Shown here in pieces: positions 9,803-19,419 of a stretch of DNA of 64,000 nucleotides. Each line of letters starts with the position of its first letter. Within the stretch, counting starts at the first letter, position 1. The stretch is from Gammaproteobacteria bacterium. Its GTDB lineage: Bacteria; Pseudomonadota; Gammaproteobacteria; SZUA-229. A model generated the notes under the pieces. The model saw nothing but the letters and a program-made list of their open reading frames with translations, searched no databases and was not told where the DNA came from. The DNA is taken from contig JAPHSS010000022.1 in NCBI GenBank assembly GCA_026195255.1, positions 1 to 64,000 of the forward strand. The letters are read 5' to 3'. The translations under genes were made by a program, and so were the position numbers.

Positions 9803-10753
9803 ATGGTTAATGAAACCAAATTACAGAAAGCAGTCAGTAAACAGCGTCAGACATTAGAGGCGTTATTGTTTGACTCAATGTCTCACCTTGCTGCTTTGTG
9901 CGCAAAACAGATGGATAATATAGCAGAACTGGAAAATTTGCTCTCTGCTGAAATGTCTAAAGCTGAATACTGCAAATATCTATGGGTAGTTGATAAAACC
10001 GGCCGTCAAATAATAGACGATGCATCACGTACCGGGTTTAAAAGAGGCCAAATTGGTCGAGACCGAATCGCTCGTCCTTATATGCAGAGAGCTCTGAAAG
10101 GTGATGATTATTATCTTTCAGAAGCTTATATCAGTCGAAATCGTAAACGACCTTCCCTGACTGCTATTAAATCAATTCGTGATGATAATGGCAGTGTTAT
10201 TGGTTATCTAGGAGCAGATTTTGATTTGCGCGAACTTCCGCAAACAGCAGATCAATATGAAGATGATAATATCTGGAAACAGATTAAAGGTGATCCGGCA
10301 ATACGTAGCAGTTTATTTTCACAACAGCGTACTGAAAGTGCAATGGACGCACAAATTGATGATATTCTGAGCCTTATAGAAGAGCTGATTCTGGCTAATG
10401 GTGTATTTCACGCCAAACTGCATTTTTCCAGTAGTCGTGCCACATTATGGCTTGTTGACAATCCTTTTGTTTATCAAATATTAAATATGGATGAATTGAG
10501 TGATCCAGATATCTGTCTTGCTTTCAGGCATCAGGCATATTTTGACAAAGCGATTGTTGATCCTCTAAAAATAGCTTTAATCTTTAAGCAATTTAAAGAT
10601 TTAAGATTTGCTGATGAAACTATCTACTTAAGAGCCGCCTCTCTAAATGTTGTAAATGGTATGGTGGGTTTAAATTTCTCATGTGATGGTTCGCACTATA
10701 TGCATTATGAGGAATTTTTAGAAAAAAGTATGAGTTTCTGGTTTGGTGATTAG
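9803..10753 (+). CDS. Stand-alone PDC/Cache-type sensor domain protein
   Basis: 316 residues, without signal peptide or transmembrane helix. Residues ~50-165 resemble a PDC/Cache sensor core: KYLWVVDKTGRQIIDDAS, RPYMQRALKGDDYYLSEAYISR, and SIRDDNGSVIGYLGADFDLREL, the last being the usual final strand pair of a Cache domain. Cache domains are mostly periplasmic parts of chemoreceptors or kinases; here the domain is cytoplasmic and no effector domain follows. The C-terminal 150 residues have no family I can name. It follows a c-di-GMP enzyme gene on the same strand, suggesting a separate ligand-sensing partner, but that is inference. Confidence 0.65.
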   Translation: MVNETKLQKAVSKQRQTLEALLFDSMSHLAALCAKQMDNIAELENLLSAEMSKAEYCKYLWVVDKTGRQIIDDASRTGFKRGQIGRDRIARPYMQRALKGDDYYLSEAYISRNRKRPSLTAIKSIRDDNGSVIGYLGADFDLRELPQTADQYEDDNIWKQIKGDPAIRSSLFSQQRTESAMDAQIDDILSLIEELILANGVFHAKLHFSSSRATLWLVDNPFVYQILNMDELSDPDICLAFRHQAYFDKAIVDPLKIALIFKQFKDLRFADETIYLRAASLNVVNGMVGLNFSCDGSHYMHYEEFLEKSMSFWFGD

Positions 10754-10794
10754 TTATTCAACTTCCCTGTTAAATTATAAATTATAAATTATAA

Positions 10795-11667
10795 TTATTG
10801 AGAAATCATATTTGATAATTGGGTTTGTGCCTTGCTAGCAACCTCAGGTTGAGATGTTTTCAACATAGCTATCAATGTTATTATCAATTCTTTGGCGGCA
10901 CCATCCTGAAACGACTCGTCCTGTTTATGAATAGTTAATAAATGATTTAGTGCCTCTTCATACTGATAAATTGCAGTTAAACAAATAGCTAAATCAAATC
11001 TGGCCTGGTTATTTAAATCATCTTCAGATACTAATTTTGTTAAGGTTTGAATATCCTGTTTGTCAGCAGCTAAATTGATAAAACTAAGCTGTCCCGTTAA
11101 TGATTTACCCATATCGCTTTGTTTTGCAACTTCAGGTAACTTATTAAATAAATCATTAGCCTGATCAATCTGTTTGATATCAATAAAAATTTGAACCATA
11201 TCCAGTGCAACTTTTGTATTGCCTGGATCCTGCTTTATAGCCTGACTTAATAAAATGATCGCACCTTCAGTGTCACCACCCATGTGTTTTTTTCGAGCCT
11301 GATCGCGTAATTCATCTGTTATATCAAAAACGTGTACACCTTTTAATAAAACTCGAGCCTCGTCTTCAGTTATCAGACCTTCTGTTGTCATTGTGGCGTT
11401 TGAGTTTTGTATGACCATAATTGTTGGTACATTTTCGATTTTAAACTGGTCACGTAAGGTTGGTTGCTCATCTATGTCTATTTTTGCAAAAATAAATTGA
11501 GCTGAAAATTCCCTGGCTAATTTAGAAAATATTTCTGATATAACAAAACAGGGTTCTGACCAGGCGCCCATGAATAATGTAATAACGGGTAATTTAGCGG
11601 AATTTTGTAATACAAGCTGATCAAAGTTAGCTTGAGTAACTTCAAATATATAAACGTCTTTTGACAT
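10795..11667 (-). CDS. cnoX: CnoX/YbbN-like thioredoxin-fold co-chaperone
   Basis: 290 residues: an N-terminal thioredoxin fold (about 1-110) followed by TPR-like helices (about 125-285). The active-site position reads GAWSEPCFVISE, with the first Cys of CxxC replaced by Ser (SEPC), as in E. coli YbbN/CnoX (SQHC). The cis-Pro region NVPTIMVIQN is intact. CnoX binds oxidised or chlorinated proteins and hands them to GroEL or DnaK; the missing Cys means it should not act as an ordinary disulfide reductase. The gene is monocistronic, convergent with the Cache-domain gene across a short spacer that contains a (AAATTAT)n repeat. Confidence 0.85.
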   Translation of the reverse strand: MSKDVYIFEVTQANFDQLVLQNSAKLPVITLFMGAWSEPCFVISEIFSKLAREFSAQFIFAKIDIDEQPTLRDQFKIENVPTIMVIQNSNATMTTEGLITEDEARVLLKGVHVFDITDELRDQARKKHMGGDTEGAIILLSQAIKQDPGNTKVALDMVQIFIDIKQIDQANDLFNKLPEVAKQSDMGKSLTGQLSFINLAADKQDIQTLTKLVSEDDLNNQARFDLAICLTAIYQYEEALNHLLTIHKQDESFQDGAAKELIITLIAMLKTSQPEVASKAQTQLSNMISQ

Positions 11668-11777
11668 AATAACCTTACTTATTTACGTTACGGACAGCTC
11701 TGCCCTTTTAATTATGCATTATTTCTTGCACCTAATTTTATTACACTGGCGCTGTTAAATTATAATGCTACAATTAA

Positions 11778-12245
11778 ATGATGACTGCTCATGATACTCA
11801 ATCATTTTTTACACCTGATGAGTTTGTGTGTGAACAATCTCGGTTGCTTTCACAAACTTACAATCTTGCCCACGTGTTGTTGAACCGAAGTGAGTCTAAT
11901 CATGTATTTGTACCCATTCGGTCTATGCAATATCTGGCTATCATTGAAAATAATACTTTCTGGTTCGTTGATAGTCTGGAATATGCTGTTCGTGGTGACC
12001 AGGGTGGTCGTATTATTCGCGTTTCCTGGCACCCGGTTAACCGTGCTAATGAGCGTGAAGGTCTAACGCAAAACATGGACTGCCGCGTCGTCTTTTATGG
12101 TCAGGATATGCACGACATTCAAACTCGATTAAATGGTGAGTTTTATCAGGCTATGCAGCTTGTTGATCAACGTCACCGTGAAACTATTATTCCCGAATCT
12201 AAAGTCAGCATACTGCCACTGCGTATGCCAACTGAATCTTCCTGA
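11778..12245 (+). CDS. Conserved-looking hypothetical protein
   Basis: 155 residues, soluble, no signal peptide. I do not recognise a family. The middle (residues ~45-115: FVPIRSMQYLAIIENNTFWFVDSLEYAV, then GGRIIRVSWHPVN) looks like a compact alpha/beta domain. It is transcribed divergently from cnoX and converges on cbbO with only 15 bp between stops, so it is probably an independent unit. Codon use and composition match its neighbours, with no sign of recent transfer. Confidence 0.6.
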   Translation: MMTAHDTQSFFTPDEFVCEQSRLLSQTYNLAHVLLNRSESNHVFVPIRSMQYLAIIENNTFWFVDSLEYAVRGDQGGRIIRVSWHPVNRANEREGLTQNMDCRVVFYGQDMHDIQTRLNGEFYQAMQLVDQRHRETIIPESKVSILPLRMPTESS

Positions 12246-12260
12246 GTAACTCTATAATTG

Positions 12261-14624
12261 TTATGCGGTTAAGCTAGCAAATAAAGTTGGTAACTGTTCT
12301 GGTAATTTATCAACCTTATCAATAACCGTATAGTTATTGGCTCCAAAAATACGCTTTACATAATCATCGGCATTTGGGTCAAGGGTTAAGCAATAAGTGA
12401 GTACACCAGTGCTGTATAACTCTTCGACCGCTTTTTTTGTATCATGTCGTAAATGCTGTGGATCACGTTCATCAATGTCAGCGGGCTCACCATCTGTAAG
12501 CAGTAACACTAATTTACGTCTTTCCGGCTGTTTTAATAAATGTTGACCCGCATGACGTAAAGCCGCACCCATGCGTGTAGATAAACCGCCTCTCATACCT
12601 GCTAAACGTGATTTACTTTCATCATCGAAGTGTTGATTAAAATCTTTAAAGCGGTAGTACTGAACATCATGGCGCCCGTCTGATGCAAAACCATGAATCG
12701 CATAAGGGTCACCAATACCTTCAATAGCTGTTGAGACCAGGGTTGCCGCTTCACGAGTTAATTGTAATACGGTTTTCTCTGAGCCACTCATTGGTTCATT
12801 GGTTGACTCGGATAAATCAAGTAACAATACAACTGAAAGATCACGGGTTTTTAAAACATTACGCATGGTAATACGGGTGTTGGGTTGCTCACCCATACGG
12901 ATTGCTACCATCGCATCAATAGCGGCATTGATATCAACTTCATCACCGTCTTCCATATTACGTACACGTTGTACGCCTTCTGGTGTTAACAGATCAATGA
13001 TTTGTTTAATCCGATGTGCAACTGGACGATATTCATCAATAATGGCCTGAATATCTTCTACGTAGCCACGTGGTTGGCGGCGCTCGTATACTGTTACCCA
13101 GTCTGGACGGTGCAACTGAATTTGATAATCCCATTCGTGATAATGGAATGGGTCTGACACGGGCTCTTTGCCCCACATGTCATTGAAACTTTTCTGAGCA
13201 TCTGTAAGGTCGTCTTCATAGGGACGCATATTGGTTGAGCAGGTCCAGATTTCCTGAGCATCATCACCGGCTAATTCGCAATCTACCTCATTGGCCATTT
13301 CGATAACACTTACCTGTTTACGAACCTGACGCTGACTTGCAGGTACATATTCAAATTCAACATTAGCATCAAATTCTTCAAATTCCCAAACGTAACGATT
13401 ATCATCACGGTATGGAATATCAATGCGTTCCAGAATACGTAAACTAGGTACTTCTTTACGTTTCATAAACAGGTTAAAAACATCTAAACCAAGATGCCAT
13501 GAGAGTTGATTGTCTTCCTGCCTGTCTTCAATTTCATTATGAAATTTTTCTGCAATAATATTTAGTTCTTCATCATCAGATGTGACAGAGTTATCAAGTA
13601 ACATTTTTGCAAAATGTTCCATAATTAACATGGTCGGGTGCTCTACTTTTTTGCCACCTAAACCGTCATCATCTTCTTCGCTTTCATTCATGATAGAAAG
13701 CCAGAGTTTTTTCAGACCAGGAAATTCTTTTATGGCCATATATTCAATACGGGCATCTTCTATCATGCCAATAAAAAACATTTGCGCGGGACTTAAACCT
13801 TCTGCTGATATAGGTGCAGTAGCATAAGCCATATGGGCAGCCATATGAGCTGATGTCGCACGATAAACTTCCAGACCAGCTACACTACCATAATCATCGA
13901 GAGCATCGGGTAAATGTAAAATACGGTGCTCTATAAAAGGACGAAAATCTGCAAAGTCTGCACCTGTTGGGCGTAAGAAAAAGTCACGCCCCCATAAGGC
14001 TCGTAAATAGAAATTAAGTTTACGCTGAGTTTTAATAAACAGAATGCCGCGTCGTTCTTTTTGTAAAACGGCTCGGCTATCTGCCGATTCTAAATTGAAA
14101 TAAGCTGTTAAGTTATCAAAATCACGGCGATAAGCTTGCGCACCAAAGTTAGCCCAGCGACGTAAACCGCTTAAGGTTAGCTTTGATAATAGTTCATCAA
14201 TATGGTTTAACATTGGGCGCACACCGCGTGAAGCGGTAGACGCCAGTTGGTGAATTAATGTCAGGTAACCACGAAATAATTCTGCATCGCCAAGATTACG
14301 AGCAGCTGTTGGCATACTGTTGAATAATAAGGTAACTACTTCCGCAGAGGTCATAGAAGACAGTTTCATCGCTGAAGTTAAGCAGTCTCCAATAACATCT
14401 TCGCCGCACTCTTTAGCAACCTGCGGCATTTCCTGTAAATAAGAAACAACCACATCAGCACCACGGCCCAGGTTACATAAACTTTTAGCGCCGTCCATGT
14501 ACTCTTGTAAACCGGTCGGAGACATAACACGCGATGCTTCTTGAAAAGTACTATTCAAGACATCACGGATTTCTGGTGCCGCTTCAGAGAGAAATTCTTC
14601 GTAATCTTCGAGTTTTATACTCAT
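12261..14624 (-). CDS. cbbO: CbbO, von Willebrand factor A adaptor of RuBisCO activase
   Basis: 787 residues. The C-terminal ~200 residues form a vWA domain with a MIDAS motif (LLLDLSESTNE near residue 598, then LTDGEPADID), while the N-terminal region is the long helical CbbO/NorD-type domain. CbbO docks on RuBisCO through the MIDAS and couples it to the AAA+ ring CbbQ, which removes inhibitory sugar phosphates from the active site. It lies downstream of cbbQ with a 205-bp gap, last of the cbb genes on the minus strand. The length and motif set are normal for CbbO; NorD is excluded by the RuBisCO context. Confidence 0.94.
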   Translation of the reverse strand: MSIKLEDYEEFLSEAAPEIRDVLNSTFQEASRVMSPTGLQEYMDGAKSLCNLGRGADVVVSYLQEMPQVAKECGEDVIGDCLTSAMKLSSMTSAEVVTLLFNSMPTAARNLGDAELFRGYLTLIHQLASTASRGVRPMLNHIDELLSKLTLSGLRRWANFGAQAYRRDFDNLTAYFNLESADSRAVLQKERRGILFIKTQRKLNFYLRALWGRDFFLRPTGADFADFRPFIEHRILHLPDALDDYGSVAGLEVYRATSAHMAAHMAYATAPISAEGLSPAQMFFIGMIEDARIEYMAIKEFPGLKKLWLSIMNESEEDDDGLGGKKVEHPTMLIMEHFAKMLLDNSVTSDDEELNIIAEKFHNEIEDRQEDNQLSWHLGLDVFNLFMKRKEVPSLRILERIDIPYRDDNRYVWEFEEFDANVEFEYVPASQRQVRKQVSVIEMANEVDCELAGDDAQEIWTCSTNMRPYEDDLTDAQKSFNDMWGKEPVSDPFHYHEWDYQIQLHRPDWVTVYERRQPRGYVEDIQAIIDEYRPVAHRIKQIIDLLTPEGVQRVRNMEDGDEVDINAAIDAMVAIRMGEQPNTRITMRNVLKTRDLSVVLLLDLSESTNEPMSGSEKTVLQLTREAATLVSTAIEGIGDPYAIHGFASDGRHDVQYYRFKDFNQHFDDESKSRLAGMRGGLSTRMGAALRHAGQHLLKQPERRKLVLLLTDGEPADIDERDPQHLRHDTKKAVEELYSTGVLTYCLTLDPNADDYVKRIFGANNYTVIDKVDKLPEQLPTLFASLTA

Positions 14625-14829
14625 GTATTAAAGCCTCGTCGTTGAGGCGCGCAGTCACAGTGAGGTTTTTAAAAACTGACATTTACAAATGTTCGTGTCG
14701 TGATTCCAGAGGCATTTAATACTTTAAGGCCGCCGGGTTCACGATACGTTCATTTGAGAACGACAGATTAAATAATTAAGTAGTTAAATTATTTTTCTCT
14801 GTGTTTACGCGTCTCCGCGTCAAATAAAA

Positions 14830-15651
14830 TTAACCAAAAAATGTTTCAACAGCTGCGTTTAAAGTGTCGCGCATATCCGGATCATCTGTTAATGGTGTAA
14901 CCATCGTCATACTACATGCCGCTAAAGGTGAAACGCCCTGAGCAATTAACTGACCAGAATAAACCAGTAAACGAGTAGATATACCTTCGTCCAGGCCGTG
15001 ACCTTTGAGGTTACGTGCACGATGTGCTATGTGAACTAGTTTTTCTGCTGTGGCAGCATCAACACCAGACTCTTTTGAGACAATTGCAATTTCAGTTTTT
15101 TCTTCAGGGTAGTCAAAATCCATACCACCAAAACGTTGCTTGGTTGATTGCTTAAGGTCTTTCATTAATGATTGATAACCTGGATTGTAAGAAATAACCA
15201 ACTGGAAATCAGGGTGAGCATCAATTAACTCACCTTTTTTATCTAATGGTAATTGACGACGGTGATCTGTTAAAGGGTGAATAACAACGGTTGTATCCTG
15301 ACGTGCTTCAACAATTTCATCAAGATAACAAATCGCACCCATACGGGCAGCCGTAGTTAAAGGGCCATCTTGCCATTTAGTGCCATCTTTATCTAAAAGA
15401 AAGCGGCCTACTAAATCTGAAGCAGTCATGTCTTCATTACATGCAACGGTGATTAACGGTTTACCTAATTTCCAGGCCATATGTTCAACAAAACGAGACT
15501 TACCACAACCGGTAGGACCTTTAATCATCATAGGCATACGTACACCATATGCTGATTCATATAAAGTTATTTCATCACCGACAGCCTCATAATATGGCTC
15601 ATCTTTAATTCGATATTGCTCTGCGTCTACAACATTTTCAGTAACGGGCAT
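14830..15651 (-). CDS. cbbQ: CbbQ, MoxR-family AAA+ ATPase of RuBisCO activase
   Basis: 273 residues from the ATG chosen here; an in-frame GTG two codons upstream (15657) is possible but gives no better ribosome site. Walker A is GPTGCGKS (near residue 46), Walker [11 protein letters not shown] (near 110) and the sensor region ISYNPGYQ (near 155). CbbQ hexamers with CbbO remodel inhibited form I RuBisCO using ATP. The gene sits between the 103-residue cbb-linked gene and cbbO, on the same strand as cbbL and cbbS. Similarity to NorQ is expected, since both belong to one MoxR subclass. Confidence 0.95.
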   Translation of the reverse strand: MPVTENVVDAEQYRIKDEPYYEAVGDEITLYESAYGVRMPMMIKGPTGCGKSRFVEHMAWKLGKPLITVACNEDMTASDLVGRFLLDKDGTKWQDGPLTTAARMGAICYLDEIVEARQDTTVVIHPLTDHRRQLPLDKKGELIDAHPDFQLVISYNPGYQSLMKDLKQSTKQRFGGMDFDYPEEKTEIAIVSKESGVDAATAEKLVHIAHRARNLKGHGLDEGISTRLLVYSGQLIAQGVSPLAACSMTMVTPLTDDPDMRDTLNAAVETFFG

Positions 15652-15856
15652 GGTCACTCTCTCTTATTGGCTTGAACTACTGTTATTTAATTCACTAGAT
15701 TTCTGCTTAACAGTGTTACCTAAATTAATTTAAATTTTAATGATGCAAATTAATGTTTTGTAACTTATTAGCGCGATAATCCAGTTAATATTTTTATTAA
15801 ATGTTTATGTATATCGTCACTATCAAATAACGATATAGATAAAAATTTATCTGATT

Positions 15857-16168
15857 TTATTTCTCGTCATCAGTCTCAATTTCACCAGACCAACCACTTG
15901 CTTTGGCTTGTTCCATCGCAGCGCCATGTATACGCTGATGCTTTTCGAATAAATCTGCTGGCAAATTGCTAACCAGACAACCATACTTATCCCATTCTTT
16001 ATTTACTTTATCGAGCAAAGCGTCGATACCGCCAAAATTCCAGCCCTCACAGGTCTCGGTTTCTTCGATTAAATCAAATACCCACGCATCACGAATGATC
16101 TTACCTATAGTGGTCATACCACCCTGAACTTCATTATTAATTCCGACATATTTATCTGGACGTGCCAT
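15857..16168 (-). CDS. Small protein of the cbb cluster, function unknown
   Basis: 103 residues, soluble and acidic at the C-terminus (EIETDDEK). The sequence has GGMTTIGKIIRDAWVFDLI, WNFGGIDALLDKVNKEWDKYG and LPADLFEKHQRIHGAAMEQAK, all probably helical. I cannot assign it to a named family. Its position, between the cbbS terminator hairpin and cbbQ and on the same strand, argues that it works with RuBisCO or its activase, for example as an assembly or regulatory partner. That is inference from context. The start ATG has a modest ribosome site (AAAGAGCTTAAAT). Confidence 0.7.
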   Translation of the reverse strand: MARPDKYVGINNEVQGGMTTIGKIIRDAWVFDLIEETETCEGWNFGGIDALLDKVNKEWDKYGCLVSNLPADLFEKHQRIHGAAMEQAKASGWSGEIETDDEK

Positions 16169-16211
16169 ATTTAAGCTCTTTATTTTATATAATTAAAATA
16201 ACTTAAAGCAA

Positions 16212-16246
16212 AAAAGCCTCTGACCGAAAACTCGACAGAGGCTTTT
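16212..16246 (-). terminator. Rho-independent terminator after cbbS
   Basis: A perfect 11-bp stem (AAAAGCCTCTG at 16212-16222 pairing with CAGAGGCTTTT at 16236-16246), 13-nt loop, followed in the minus direction by a run of T. It lies ~30 bp after the cbbS stop and upstream of the 103-residue gene, so it should end most cbbLS transcripts and leave cbbQ/cbbO to readthrough or their own promoter. Confidence 0.85.
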
Positions 16247-16277
16247 AGTCGTGCTTTATGTTAATACTCGGCCCTTA

Positions 16278-16637
16278 TTATACAGAAGTGCCGCGGTAAA
16301 TAACCATAGCTGTACCAGCAGACTGTGCAAAGTTATCAAAACCCATCAGACGAACGTGATTGTTCGGGTGTGCTTTATGACAAGCTTCAAGTTCAGCCAG
16401 AATAGCATCAACGTCTGTTTCACCGAACAGAGGAAGTTTCCACATGTACCAGTAGTTGCTAACTGCATTAGCAGGTTCTGTGTGTTCAATACCCGGGTTC
16501 CAGCCTTTATCAACAATATATTGAATCTGAGCGCGAGTTGAATCTTTGCTCAAAGCAGGAAGGTATGAAAAAGTTTCATATTTACGGCTTGCAGCAGCAT
16601 CGCTTAAGCTTGATTTGTAATCTTGTACATCACTCAT
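16278..16637 (-). CDS. cbbS: RuBisCO small subunit, form I
   Basis: 119 residues, the normal length of a bacterial form I small subunit. Recognisable segments are [42 protein letters not shown] and [15 protein letters not shown], the usual order of the small-subunit fold. It caps the L8S8 hexadecamer of the Calvin cycle. It follows cbbL after 138 bp and is itself followed by a strong hairpin terminator. The ribosome site TTTGGAGTAAATCAC precedes the ATG. Confidence 0.97.
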   Translation of the reverse strand: MSDVQDYKSSLSDAAASRKYETFSYLPALSKDSTRAQIQYIVDKGWNPGIEHTEPANAVSNYWYMWKLPLFGETDVDAILAELEACHKAHPNNHVRLMGFDNFAQSAGTAMVIYRGTSV

Positions 16638-16687
16638 GTGATTTACTCCAAAATAATTAGTTGTTTATTTAAAAGTGTTAGGATAGT

Positions 16688-16761
16688 GCGTTCTGGCAAG
16701 GCGCGAAAAGGTGTGTGTATTTATTAATACATGATCCTTTTCAGCAACGCAGCCAGAGCGC
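16688..16761 (-). repeat. Long imperfect stem-loop between cbbL and cbbS
   Basis: A nested inverted repeat fills the cbbL-cbbS spacer: outer arms 16688-16697 and 16752-16761 (GCGTTCTGGC / GCCAGAGCGC, one wobble), middle arms 16705-16711 and 16736-16742 (GAAAAGG / CCTTTTC), inner arms 16716-16721 and 16726-16731 (TGTATT / AATACA). It has no T-run, so it is not a terminator. It could protect or process the cbbL mRNA, or be a copy of a dispersed REP-like element. Confidence 0.6.
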
Positions 16762-16775
16762 GCTAGATGACGCTT

Positions 16776-18194
16776 TTACTTATGAGCTACGTCAATCTTG
16801 TCAACAGTATCAAATTCAAACTTGATCTCTTTCCAGGTTTCCATTGCAATCTTAAGCTCTGGGCTATGCGCCGCAGCTTTAGTAAGGATGTCCTTACCTT
16901 CTTTCTCGATTTCAACACCAGAGTTACGTGCTTCAACACAAGCTTCAACCGCAACACGGTTAGCAGCTGCGCCTGCAGCGTTACCCCATGGGTGACCTAA
17001 TGTACCGCCACCGAACTGTAGGCAAGAATCATCACCGAAGATAGCAACTAACGCAGGCATGTGCCATACGTGGATACCACCAGAGGCTACAGGAATAACA
17101 CCTGGCATTGCGCCCCAATCCTGGTCGAAGAAAATACCGCGTGAACGATCTTCTTTGATGTATGAATCACGCATAATGTCGATCCAGCCCAAAGTTGCGT
17201 CACGATCGCCTTCAAGCTTACCTACAACAGTACCTGAATGCAGGTGATCACCACCAGACAGACGTAATACTTTAGTTAATACGCGGAAGTGAATACCGTG
17301 GTGCGGGTTACGGTCTAATACAGCGTGCATTGCACGGTGAATGTGTAACAACATACCATTATCTTGACACCATTGTGCAAGTTGAGTATTTGCAGATAAA
17401 CCACCAGTCAGGTAATCATGCATAATGATAGGTGCGCCGATTTCTTTCGCATATTCAGCACGCTTCATCATTTCGTCAGAAGTAGGTGCAGTAACGTTTA
17501 AGTAGTGACCTTTACGCTCACCTGTTTCAGCTTCAGCTTTAAGGATTGCTTCCATTACGAAGTCAAAACGATGTCTCCAACGCATGAATGGCTGAGAGTT
17601 AACGTTCTCATCATCTTTTGTGAAGTCAAGACCGCCGCGTAAACCTTCGTAACACGCACGACCGTAGTTCTTAGCAGAAAGACCAAGCTTAGGCTTGATA
17701 GTACAACCTAGAAGAGGACGACCATATTTGTTTAATAAATCACGCTCTACCTGGATGCCCTGTGGTGGACCATTACAAGTCATAACGTAAGCAATTGGGA
17801 AACGGATATCTTCTAAACGAAGTGCACGTAGAGCTTTAAAGCCGAATACGTTACCAACTAAAGAAGTAAGAACGTTTACAACAGAACCTTCTTCAAATAG
17901 ATCGATTGGGTATGCAACGAAAGCGTAGAAACAAGTGTCATCACCTGGAACGTCTTCGATCGCGTAACAACGGCCTTTATAGTAATCAAGATCAGTTAAA
18001 AGGTCAGTCCATACAGTGGTCCATGTACCTGTTGAAGATTCAGCGGCAACAGCTGCAGCTACTTCTTCACGAGGAACACCGTCTTGTGGAGTAATTTTGA
18101 AACAAGCCAGAAGATCTGTTTCTTTAACAGAATATTCTGGTGTCCAATATGTTTCGCGGTATTCTTTAACACCAGCGCTATAAGTCTTTGCCAT
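16776..18194 (-). CDS. cbbL: RuBisCO large subunit, form I (IA-like)
   Basis: 472 residues from ATG 18194, chosen because it follows TTAGGAGACCTACA and gives the family start [21 protein letters not shown]; the six extra codons from an upstream TTG are not needed. The active-site segments are intact: [34 protein letters not shown] with the carbamylated Lys, [37 protein letters not shown] and [10 protein letters not shown]. It carboxylates ribulose bisphosphate in the Calvin cycle. Association with cbbQ and cbbO and the absence of carboxysome genes point to the cytoplasmic IAq-type arrangement. The divergent LysR gene cbbR is the expected activator. Confidence 0.98.
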   Translation of the reverse strand: MAKTYSAGVKEYRETYWTPEYSVKETDLLACFKITPQDGVPREEVAAAVAAESSTGTWTTVWTDLLTDLDYYKGRCYAIEDVPGDDTCFYAFVAYPIDLFEEGSVVNVLTSLVGNVFGFKALRALRLEDIRFPIAYVMTCNGPPQGIQVERDLLNKYGRPLLGCTIKPKLGLSAKNYGRACYEGLRGGLDFTKDDENVNSQPFMRWRHRFDFVMEAILKAEAETGERKGHYLNVTAPTSDEMMKRAEYAKEIGAPIIMHDYLTGGLSANTQLAQWCQDNGMLLHIHRAMHAVLDRNPHHGIHFRVLTKVLRLSGGDHLHSGTVVGKLEGDRDATLGWIDIMRDSYIKEDRSRGIFFDQDWGAMPGVIPVASGGIHVWHMPALVAIFGDDSCLQFGGGTLGHPWGNAAGAAANRVAVEACVEARNSGVEIEKEGKDILTKAAAHSPELKIAMETWKEIKFEFDTVDKIDVAHK

Positions 18195-18240
18195 TGTAGG
18201 TCTCCTAAGCAATGTTGCAAGTTTGTAAATTCTTTCACAC

Positions 18241-18278
18241 CTATTCAGTAACTATTTACTGAGTAGGCTATCGATAGC
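18241..18278 (-). promoter_or_regulatory. Palindromes in the cbbL leader/promoter
   Basis: Two adjacent dyads lie 47-84 bp upstream of the cbbL ATG: an imperfect hairpin (CTATTCAGTAA at 18241-18251 with TTACTGAGTAG at 18256-18266, one mismatch) and a perfect 12-bp palindrome GCTATCGATAGC at 18267-18278. They may be leader-RNA structure or part of the CbbR-controlled promoter. I cannot place the -10 and -35 elements with confidence. Confidence 0.45.
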
Positions 18279-18362
18279 AATTAAGTAAAAACATACTTAC
18301 CTGCATCTCTGTGGAACGAAATTATAGGCCTTGTTATTCATAATGATATTCAAAGTTTTTGA

Positions 18363-18391
18363 TTGTTATGATAAGCTTTTGCTTATAACAA
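18363..18391. promoter_or_regulatory. Candidate CbbR operator
   Basis: An imperfect dyad just upstream of cbbR: inner arms ATAAGC / GCTTAT (18371-18376, 18381-18386) around TTTT, and outer arms TTGTT / AACAA (18363-18367, 18387-18391). LysR regulators usually bind such AT-rich dyads in the gap between themselves and the divergent target; the gap to cbbL here is 215 bp. Assignment is by position and symmetry only. Confidence 0.4.
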
Positions 18392-18409
18392 ATTAAGTAG
18401 AAACAGTTT

Positions 18410-19324
18410 ATGGCTTTAAATATTACATTTCGCCAATTAAAAGTATTTGAATCCGCCGGACGGCATTTAAGTTATACCCGTACCGCAGAGGAGCTGCATC
18501 TTAGCCAGCCTGCTGTTTCTATGCAAATCAAACAGTTAGAAGAATCTGTGGGCCTGCCTTTGTTTGAACAAATAGGTAAGAAAATGTTTTTAACAAGGGC
18601 GGGCCGAGAGGTTCTGGTATATAGCCAGAGCATTGGTCACCTGTTAGAAGAGGTAGAGGTGGTATTAGATGAACTAAAAGGTGGTAGTAGCGGTACGCTT
18701 GCTATATCTGTTGCTACTACGGCTAGCCATTTTGCGACTCGATTATTGGCCGATTTTTCGCAGCGTTATGAAAATGTAACGATAAGCCTTGATATAACTA
18801 ATCGTAAAAGTTTGCAGACACAACTGACAGACAATCTACCTGACCTGGTAATAATGGGACAGCCACCTGACGGTGTAGAGGTGGAATCTGAAGCCTTTAT
18901 GGTTAACCCGTTGGTTATGATTGCACCTGCAAATCATTCATTAGTGAACGAAAAAAATATACCCCTGGAATATTTTGAAGATGAACACTTCGTTGTACGT
19001 GAATCTGGATCAGGTACGCGAGGAGCTATTCAGCGCTCATTTGATGAGAAGAAGGTGAGTTTTCATACAGGTATTGAGATGAGCTCTAATGAAGCTATTA
19101 AACAGGCGGTTGAAGCCGGGCTTGGGCTGGGTATAGTTTCAATACATACGTTAGAGTTAGAGCTCGAAACAAAACGACTAGCGATTTTAGATGTTACCGA
19201 TTTTCCAATTCAACGACATTGGCATATTGTTCAACGTAGTGGTAAACGCTTATCGCCAGTAGCTCAGGCATTTAAACAGTTTGTTCTAGACGAGGCTAAG
19301 AAGTTTATACTATTGCCTAAGTAG
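18410..19324 (+). CDS. cbbR: CbbR, LysR-type regulator of the RuBisCO genes
   Basis: 304 residues. The N-terminal helix-turn-helix is typical of the family (MALNITFRQLKVFESAGRHL, then AEELHLSQPAVSMQIKQLEE and LPLFEQIGKK), followed by the substrate-binding-like effector domain (about 90-300) with GLGLGIVSIHTLELEL. CbbR senses Calvin-cycle metabolites and activates cbb operons. It is transcribed divergently from cbbL, the classic arrangement, which together with the sequence makes the assignment firm although the effector is unknown. Confidence 0.92.
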   Translation: MALNITFRQLKVFESAGRHLSYTRTAEELHLSQPAVSMQIKQLEESVGLPLFEQIGKKMFLTRAGREVLVYSQSIGHLLEEVEVVLDELKGGSSGTLAISVATTASHFATRLLADFSQRYENVTISLDITNRKSLQTQLTDNLPDLVIMGQPPDGVEVESEAFMVNPLVMIAPANHSLVNEKNIPLEYFEDEHFVVRESGSGTRGAIQRSFDEKKVSFHTGIEMSSNEAIKQAVEAGLGLGIVSIHTLELELETKRLAILDVTDFPIQRHWHIVQRSGKRLSPVAQAFKQFVLDEAKKFILLPK

Positions 19325-19419
19325 TAGATCTTTAAGCCTGATATCATGTTTATTAACTGGCTATTTGCCTAACTATCAAGTTAACTTACAGTCAGAATTT
19401 TTATGCTTTATAATGAGTT

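Noticed and set aside
12799..13827. Plus-strand open frames inside cbbO
   Set aside because: They are antisense shadows of a strongly conserved gene with complete vWA motifs.
14625..14829. ACGCG-TCTC-CGCGT hairpin in the cbbQ-cbbO gap as a terminator
   Set aside because: No T-run follows on the minus strand, the stem is only 5 bp, and cbbO needs transcription through it.
12261..15651. norD/norQ nitric oxide reductase accessory genes instead of cbbO/cbbQ
   Set aside because: Same MoxR-vWA families, but they directly follow RuBisCO genes and no norB/norC is present.
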